Source: Mycobacterium asiaticum DSM 44297 (lineage in GTDB: Bacteria; Actinomycetota; Actinomycetes; Mycobacteriales; Mycobacteriaceae). Taken from it: a stretch of 64,000 nucleotides of DNA. The notes under the pieces are model-generated. The model saw only the letters and a list, made by a program, of their open reading frames with translations, was not told the origin of the DNA and did not search any database. The translations under genes and the position numbers were made by a program. The DNA lies in assembly GCF_000613245.1 (NCBI RefSeq), contig NZ_HG964937.1, forward strand, positions 1,797,935-1,861,934. The letters are read 5' to 3'. Of this stretch, positions 51,813 to 64,000 are shown in pieces. Each line of letters begins with the position of its first letter. Position 1 is the first letter of the stretch.

Positions 51813-52874
51813 TCAGTGCCAGCGCAGCAGCACGAATTCGGCGCAGAATCCCGGGCCCATCGCCAGCATCAACCCAGGACTGCCGCTGGGCGGGCGCTTT
51901 TCGATGGTGTCCCGCAGGATGTGCAGCACCGATGACGACGACAGGTTCCCGATCTCGCCCAGGGAGCGCCAAGTCAGCTCCAGCGCCTCCGGCGGCAGTT
52001 CGAGGCTGTTGGTGATCGCGTTGATCACCTTGGGGCCACCGGGGTGACTCACCCACGCACCGATGTCGTCCCGGGTGAGTTCGTGGGAGGTGAGGAATCC
52101 GTCCACATCGGCGGGCAGATACCGCTCGATCAGGTCAGTCAGCTCGGGCGCAAGGCGCAGCTGCAGGCCGTGAGATCCGACGTCCCAGCCCATGATGTGC
52201 AACGAATCCGGGTAGAGCCGGCTGCGGGAGTCGATGATCTGCGGCCCGGCCGCGCGCAGCTGTTCGGCGCGCCGGTCGCCCACGGCGACGACGGCGGCGG
52301 CGCCGTCGCCGAACAGGGCCGTGCCGACCAGACCCGACACGGTCGGCTTCACCGCCGGGTAGGTCAACGAGCACAGCTCGACCGAGATCAGTACGGCGAC
52401 GTCGTCGGGCGCTCCACGCAGGTAGTCATGCAACCGGGCGACGCCCGCCGCACCGGCGACACATCCGAGGCCGAACAGCGGCATCCGGCGCACATCCGGG
52501 CGTAACCCCAGCCGCCCGGCGATGCGGGCGTCCAGCGAGGGCACCGCAACCCCGGTGACCGTCGTGGTGGCGATCATGTCGATGTCTTGCGGTTGCAGAC
52601 CTGCCTCATCGAGCGCTCCCAGTAGCGCCTCGATGCCGAGTTCGACGGCCTTGTCGATGAAGATCTCGTTGGCGTCGCCGAAGTCGGTGAGTGCCGGATA
52701 CTGCTCCAGCGGCAGGGCGAAATGGCGATTGTTCACCTTGGCAGCCGCGTGCAGGCGTCGCACGATTTCTTCGTGCTCCTTCAGCCCGGGGAACTCGACG
52801 AAGAGGTCGGTGATCTCACTCTGGCTATACCGATGTGGTGGCAACGCACCGAAAACACCCGCGACGACGCTCAT
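51813..52874 (-). CDS. pks11: Type III polyketide synthase Pks11
   Basis: 353 residues, chalcone-synthase fold. Catalytic C138 in LGCVAGAAG, the active-site His and Asn region [14 protein letters not shown], and the C-terminal LAMGPGF glycine loop are present. Type III enzymes extend acyl-CoA (or acyl-ACP) starters with malonyl-CoA without an ACP. M. tuberculosis Pks11 (Rv1665) forms long-chain alkylpyrones, including methyl-branched ones. Here it is the last gene of the leftward PKS cluster; 161 AT-rich bases separate it from pks9, so it may have its own promoter. Confidence 0.95.
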   Translation of the reverse strand: MSVVAGVFGALPPHRYSQSEITDLFVEFPGLKEHEEIVRRLHAAAKVNNRHFALPLEQYPALTDFGDANEIFIDKAVELGIEALLGALDEAGLQPQDIDMIATTTVTGVAVPSLDARIAGRLGLRPDVRRMPLFGLGCVAGAAGVARLHDYLRGAPDDVAVLISVELCSLTYPAVKPTVSGLVGTALFGDGAAAVVAVGDRRAEQLRAAGPQIIDSRSRLYPDSLHIMGWDVGSHGLQLRLAPELTDLIERYLPADVDGFLTSHELTRDDIGAWVSHPGGPKVINAITNSLELPPEALELTWRSLGEIGNLSSSSVLHILRDTIEKRPPSGSPGLMLAMGPGFCAEFVLLRWH

Positions 52875-53035
52875 GACCCTGCCTTCTCAGTTGCTGCTGG
52901 CCCGTCCGCCCCGCACAGACTCCCCAAAAGAAGAGTTTAATCGGCGGCAGACGGTCCCGCAAAAAAAGCCACTATTCAACACCCGTCTTATTTGCCCGGC
53001 TAAGCATCACCAATAAAGATTTAAGGAACCAAAAT

Positions 53036-56000
53036 TCAGTTTTCTGTGTCTTCCCTTTCAGCGCTGTCCAGCGCCATCGCGATCAACGCTTCCGGGCTTA
53101 GGGCGTCGATCGCATCCTCTGCCAAGAAGGGCGTTGAGCTGGAATTTTGTGTGTGACCCCCGAGCAGCAGCAGTTTGTCGAGCAATCCGGTGCGACGTAG
53201 TTCGGCAATGGGAATGTTGCGCAGCAACCGCCGAATTTCTTCGTCGGCGGATTCATCCGGGGTCTCAGCGTAAAGTTGCTGGCCGAGGTGTTCGGCTAAC
53301 TTCGCCGGAGTGGGATAGTCGAAGATCAGGGTGCGTGAAAGTGGCAACCCGGTTGCTGCTATCAGACGGTTGCGTAATTCCACGCCGGTCATCGACTCGA
53401 ATCCGAGGTCGCCGAACGGGCGCTGGGGGTCGACGTCACGGCCGCCTTCATGGCCCAAGACGATCGCCGCGTGTTGGCGAATCAACTCAACCAGTTGCCG
53501 GTGCCGTTCCTTGGGTTCGGCTCGCCTCAGGCGATCGGGTAGCGCCGCGGCTTCCTGCTGTGAGCTGGGCTGCGGGGTGGCGCCCACCCAGAAGCGTCGG
53601 CGGTCGAATCCGTACGTGGGCAGTTCCACCAGCTGGGCGGGCAGGCCATCGAACGCGCCGCGCCAGTCGACGGCGACTCCGCCGGTGAACATCCCGGCAA
53701 CCGCGTCGAGCAGGGATTCCACTTCCGCACGGTCCCGGCTCAACGGCGCGACGGAGTTGGTCAAGCCGGCGGCCGGACCTAGCTCCACAAACACATTGGC
53801 GCCCAATGATTCAGCGACCTCGAGGCATGCCGCGAACCGTACCGGTTTGCGGACATGGTCGGTCCAGTACGCGGCCGAACCGTAACCCGGACCGGCCACT
53901 TGCCCAGTGACATTCGAGACTAAAGGGATTCGGGGCGGACCGGTCGAGATGCCAACTAGTGATCGGGAAAACTCGGCCAGCATGGGCTCCATCAGTTCCG
54001 AGTGGAACGCGTGCGAGACCGCCAAGCGATGCACCCGTCGGCCGCGGGCCGCCAAATGGTCCGCGACGGCGGCAACGGCGGCGCCGGGTCCCGAAACCAC
54101 AACCGCGCCAGGGCCATTGACCGCCGCGATCGCCGCTCCGTCCGCCAGTAGCGGTGCCACCTCGTCCTCGGCAGCCGAGACCGCCACCATCACTCCCCCG
54201 GTCGGCAGCGCAGCCATCAACGCAGCCCGCACCGCCACCACCCGTGCGGCGTCAGGCAACGTCAGCACCCCAGCCACGTGTGCGGCGGCGATCTCCCCTA
54301 CCGAATGGCCCAACACAACCTCGGCCACCACACCCCACGACCCGAGCAACGCCGCCAGGGCGACCTCCACGGCGAACAGTGCCGGTTGGGCGAATTCCGT
54401 ACTTTCCAGCAGCGCCGCGTCCCGACCCCACATCACCTCACGAAGCGGCAACCGCAGGTGCTGGTCCAGTTCGGCCGCCACGTCGTCGAAGGCCCGGGCA
54501 AAGGCCGAAAACCGTTGGTAAAGCTGCTGTCCCATGCCCAAGTACTGTGACCCCTGCCCCGGAAAGACAAGGGCAACTCTGCCCACCGACGCGCCGGGTT
54601 CCGCGAGGGTCAGTTCGCGCAGCCGCTCGATGAGCTCGACCCGACCGGCGCCCACCACCACCGCCCGATGCTGGAATGCGGTCCTCGTCGTCGCCAGGGA
54701 CCACCCGACGTCGACCGCACCCAAGCCGCTGTCCCCGCTGACCCAGGCGAGCAATCGCTTGACTTGATTTTGCAGCGCCGCGGCGGAACGGGCCGACAAC
54801 ACCCACGGCACCGGCACACAGCTATCCGTCGTCGACTCAGCTTCGATCGGTGCGGGCGCGCGGTCCAGGATCAGGTGCATGTTGGTTCCGCCCATGCCGA
54901 ACGACGAGACTCCCGCCCGCCGTGGATCGCGGGGCCACGCGGTCAGGGTCGTATTGACCTGTAACCCAAGGCGCGGCAGATCGGTGCCAGGAGGTGCCGC
55001 CGCATAGTTGAGACTCGCCGGCAGCAAACCCTTCTCGATCGCCAACACCGTCTTGATCAAGCCCGCGACGCCAGCGGCGGCGCCGGTGTGGCCGATGTTC
55101 GTCTTGACTGACCCGACCCGCACCGCCTCACGCCGCCGTTCACCGAAAATTTCCCCCAGCGCTTTTGCCTCGGTCGGATCACCGATCGCCGTGCCGGTGC
55201 CGTGGGCTTCGACATAATCGATGTCCTCACGGTCCAGCCCCGCGCCGCCCAGCGCACGCCGGATGACGTCCGCTTCTCCCGACACCGAAGGCGCGGTCAA
55301 ACCGGCGGAACGGTGGCCGGCATTCCCCGCCGCGCTACCCCGGATCACCGCGTGAATACGGTTACCGTCGGCCAGCGCCGCAGCCAACGGCTTCAGCAGA
55401 ACCAGCCCGCCTCCATCGCCGCGGACGTAACCGTCCGCCCGTTCGTCGAACGCGAAGGTGCGGCCCGATCGGGAGAGTGCGCCGAATTCGGTTTCGAGTA
55501 AGGCCGTTTCGTCGACCAAGTTCAGGTGGATGCCGCCGGCGACGGCCAGCGGCGCTGCCCCAGTGCGTAGCGTCTCACAGGCAAGATGGACTGCCAGCAG
55601 GGACGATGACTGACCCGAATCGATTGTCAGGCTTGGGCCTTGCAGACCGAAGGCGTACGAGACGCGGTTGGCGATCAACGCCCGGCTGGTTCCGGGAAAG
55701 GAATGGTGGTCGAGACTCAGCGCGGGGGCGCGCAATGTCAGCAGTGCGTAGTCGTCGTTCATCGCGCCGACGAAGACCGCTACCCGCTGGCCGGTCACCG
55801 TCTCGGGCACGATCAGCGCGTCTTCGAACAGCTCCCAAGTCAGTTCGAGGGCGAGTCGTTGCCGCGGGTCCATCGCCGTGGCTTCTCGTGGCGAGATATT
55901 GAAGAAGTCCGCATCGAAGTCCGCGACCGCGTCACCGAACGATTTTGGAGCTTCGCGCCCGTCTCGGAGCAGCTGCCAGAACTCGCGTAATCCGTCGGCT

Positions 56001-56061
56001 GCGGGAAACCGGCAAGCGAGCCCGATCACGGCGACGCCTAAGCGGTCGGTTTCGGTTGGAC

Positions 56062-56065
<4 letters not shown>
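53036..56065 (-). CDS. pks9: Pks9-like KSQ-AT-ACP loading polyketide synthase
   Basis: 1009 residues: ketosynthase (about 10-430), acyltransferase (about 515-810), ACP (about 855-945). In the KS, the nucleophile position reads [12 protein letters not shown]152 (codon 55612-55610, CAG) replaces the Cys, while both His motifs ([18 protein letters not shown]) remain. This is the KSQ form, which in modular PKSs decarboxylates malonyl-ACP to make the starter. The AT has GHSVGE with S588 and HAFHS, the malonyl-type signature. ACP Ser is S891 (LGFESMTGV). The protein lacks an N-terminal docking coiled coil but has a C-terminal tail ([14 protein letters not shown]) of docking type. GTGA overlap with the upstream module. 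Confidence 0.95.
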
Positions 56066-62421
<6,356 letters not shown>

Positions 62422-62424
62422 GGC

Positions 62425-64000
62425 TCAGGAGCCCAGTTCTTCGTCGAGGATGGCGAAGAGCTGGCTTTCGTTGGCAGCAAAGATGTCTGCTACGTCGCTG
62501 TCGTCAGCGTCGACCGGTACCTCCACCACGGACAGCAAGGTCCGCAGCCGAGAAGCCAGGTGCTCCTTGTCCTCCGGCGTCCAGTCGGATCGGCCGAGCA
62601 GGGACTGCAGCTCGCGGGTGATGTCGTTGAACCGGTCGATGCGGTCGGGCTGACGATCGACGGTGACGGCCAATCGTGAGCCGAGGTGTTCGGCGAGCGC
62701 GGTTGGTGTGGGGTAGTCGAAGATCAGGCCGGGCGACAACGTGAGCCCGGTTGCCGCCTTCAGCCGGTTCCGTAGTTCTACGGCGGTCAGCGAGTCAAAC
62801 CCGAGGTCTCCGAAGGTCCGGTCGGCCTCGATATCCGCACTGTTGGAGCGGCCCAACACGATCGCGGCGTTACCGCAAACCACGGACAGCAGTTCGGTAC
62901 GCCGCTGCTCGGGGGTCAGGGCCTGCAGCCGCGAGGTCAGCCCGGTGGCGGACGCGGTTAGCGCGCCGGCATCGGTCACGACGCGCCGCTGCCGACGAGT
63001 GACCAGTTGACTCAATATCGGCGGCAGGCCGGCGTCGGCCTCCGGAGCGGACGGGTCGACGGGCGCGGCCACCACCACGGGACGGTCGGTGCGCAGTGCG
63101 GCGTCGAAGAACTCCATGGCCCGTTCCGTTGACAGCGTCGACAATCCGAACCGGCGCATGCGGGTTATGTCCCGCTCGGCCAGGTGCTCTGTCATCGAAC
63201 TCGTCTGCTCCCACAGCCCCCAGGCGATCGACAGTCCTGGCAGGCCGTGGTTGCGCCGCTGGGCCGCCAGACCGTCCAGGAAACTGTTGGCTGCCGCGTA
63301 GTTGGCCTGGCCGGCGGTTCCGATGATGCCGGCCATCGACGAAAATAGCACGAACGCAACCAGATTCATGTTCTTGGTGAGTTCGTGCAGATTCCACGCG
63401 CCGTCAACTTTGGCGCGCAGCACGGCGTCCACCCGGTCGGGGGTCAAGGCGGTGAACAATCCGTCGTCGAGCACACCGGCGGCGTGGAACACCCCGCGCA
63501 GTGGATACCCTTCGGGAAGTTGGGCGATCAGTTCTGCTGCCGCGTCGCGGTCGGCGACATCACACGAGCGCACCGACACCTCGGCGCCGTGATTTTCCAG
63601 TTCAGCGATCAGATCCGCGACGCCCGGGGCGTCAGCGCCGCGCCGGCTGACCAACACCACATGGGCCACGCCGTACCGAGTGACCAGGTGGCGGGCCAGC
63701 GCACCGCCCGCCATCCCGGTGCCTCCCGTGATCACCACCGTGGCACCGGCCAGCCCCCTCGCATCGGGAAGAGAAAGCACGACTTTGCCTATGTGGCGGG
63801 CCTGACTGACGAACCGATACGCCGACGAGGCGGACCGCACATCAAAGGTCTTCACCGGCAAGGGATCCAGCACTCCGGTGGCGAACATCTCGGTCAATTC
63901 GACGAACATCTGGCTTATCCGGTTCGGACCCGCCTCGATGAGGTCGAACGCTTGGTACTCGACGCCCGGGTGGTGTTGCGCGACGGTCCGCGGGTCGCGT
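62425..64000 (-). CDS. pks7: Pks7-like reducing PKS module, 3' part (ER end-KR-ACP), continues beyond window
   Basis: The frame is open to the right edge: from 63999 it reads [20 protein letters not shown], the same ER region as in the neighbouring module, so the apparent start at 63909 is only an internal ATG. Present here: the end of the ER, a complete KR ([15 protein letters not shown], catalytic Tyr in NYAAANS at 63298-63300) and an ACP ([12 protein letters not shown]), followed by a helical tail [13 protein letters not shown]. Position and similarity fit pks7 (Rv1661). No thioesterase. First gene, as far as seen, of the leftward cluster. Confidence 0.93.
   Translation of the reverse strand, partial: RDPRTVAQHHPGVEYQAFDLIEAGPNRISQMFVELTEMFATGVLDPLPVKTFDVRSASSAYRFVSQARHIGKVVLSLPDARGLAGATVVITGGTGMAGGALARHLVTRYGVAHVVLVSRRGADAPGVADLIAELENHGAEVSVRSCDVADRDAAAELIAQLPEGYPLRGVFHAAGVLDDGLFTALTPDRVDAVLRAKVDGAWNLHELTKNMNLVAFVLFSSMAGIIGTAGQANYAAANSFLDGLAAQRRNHGLPGLSIAWGLWEQTSSMTEHLAERDITRMRRFGLSTLSTERAMEFFDAALRTDRPVVVAAPVDPSAPEADAGLPPILSQLVTRRQRRVVTDAGALTASATGLTSRLQALTPEQRRTELLSVVCGNAAIVLGRSNSADIEADRTFGDLGFDSLTAVELRNRLKAATGLTLSPGLIFDYPTPTALAEHLGSRLAVTVDRQPDRIDRFNDITRELQSLLGRSDWTPEDKEHLASRLRTLLSVVEVPVDADDSDVADIFAANESQLFAILDEELGS

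Overview
The window is chromosomal DNA of a mycobacterium. It is GC-rich and carries a PE-PPE protein and a PPE protein. From about 19.3 kb to the right end it follows, in reverse orientation, the gene order known in Mycobacterium tuberculosis from Rv1713 (der) down to Rv1661 (pks7). Several genes that are split in H37Rv are intact here (the pks8/pks17 module and the Rv1668c/Rv1667c ABC-F gene). Together with the extra genes on the left, this suggests a non-tuberculous, probably slow-growing species. The species is an inference; the synteny is drawn from recall of the H37Rv gene order.

Left region (1-17.6 kb) is accessory in character. It holds a GAF/class III cyclase gene broken by a one-base frameshift, a TRIC-type membrane protein, a small metabolic cluster (PPOX-like flavoprotein, SDR, enoyl-CoA hydratase), a PknD-like NHL propeller without a kinase, a cyclase fused to an AAA/NB-ARC-type ATPase, and a plant-type (SABATH) carboxyl methyltransferase. 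Next comes a striking two-gene signalling operon (9.9-14.7 kb): a soluble PAS-PAS-HisKA-HATPase-REC-REC-Hpt hybrid kinase followed 3 bp later by a receiver fused to a Ser/Thr protein kinase. A cytochrome P450/TetR pair and a decayed tyrosine integrase follow, the latter ending about 80 bp from a tRNA-Pro(GGG) gene. This looks like an old integration site.

Central region (17.7-46.2 kb) is mycobacterial core: a PE-PPE hydrolase with an ATT start, then the overlapping operon parA-scpA-scpB-rluB-cmk-der (chromosome partitioning, condensin, RNA modification, nucleotide metabolism, ribosome assembly), an O-methyltransferase, xerD-nudix-pyrG, mctB-steA, a 370-bp gap with two 70-bp direct repeats, recN-nadK-tlyA-Rv1693-like-Rv1692-like-TPR, a DUF732 protein, tyrS with a strong hairpin behind it, a BASS-family transporter, mpg, an ABC exporter with its TetR regulator and a clear promoter/operator, a Trm112-like protein, and the large Rv1683-like hydrolase/AMP-binding fusion.

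Right region (46.3-64 kb) holds a secreted small protein, a PPE-PPW protein, an intact ABC-F ATPase translationally linked to CYP139, and the polyketide locus transcribed leftward: the 3' end of a pks7-like reducing module, an intact KS-AT-DH-ER-KR-ACP module (pks8+pks17), Pks9, and the type III synthase Pks11. The Pks9-like protein has glutamine (Q152) in place of the ketosynthase cysteine, so it reads as a KSQ-AT-ACP loading module. It lacks the N-terminal docking helix that the extension module carries, and no thioesterase is present. The locus therefore reads as a complete small assembly line: decarboxylative loading, full-reducing extension, and a type III PKS plus P450 as plausible finishing enzymes.
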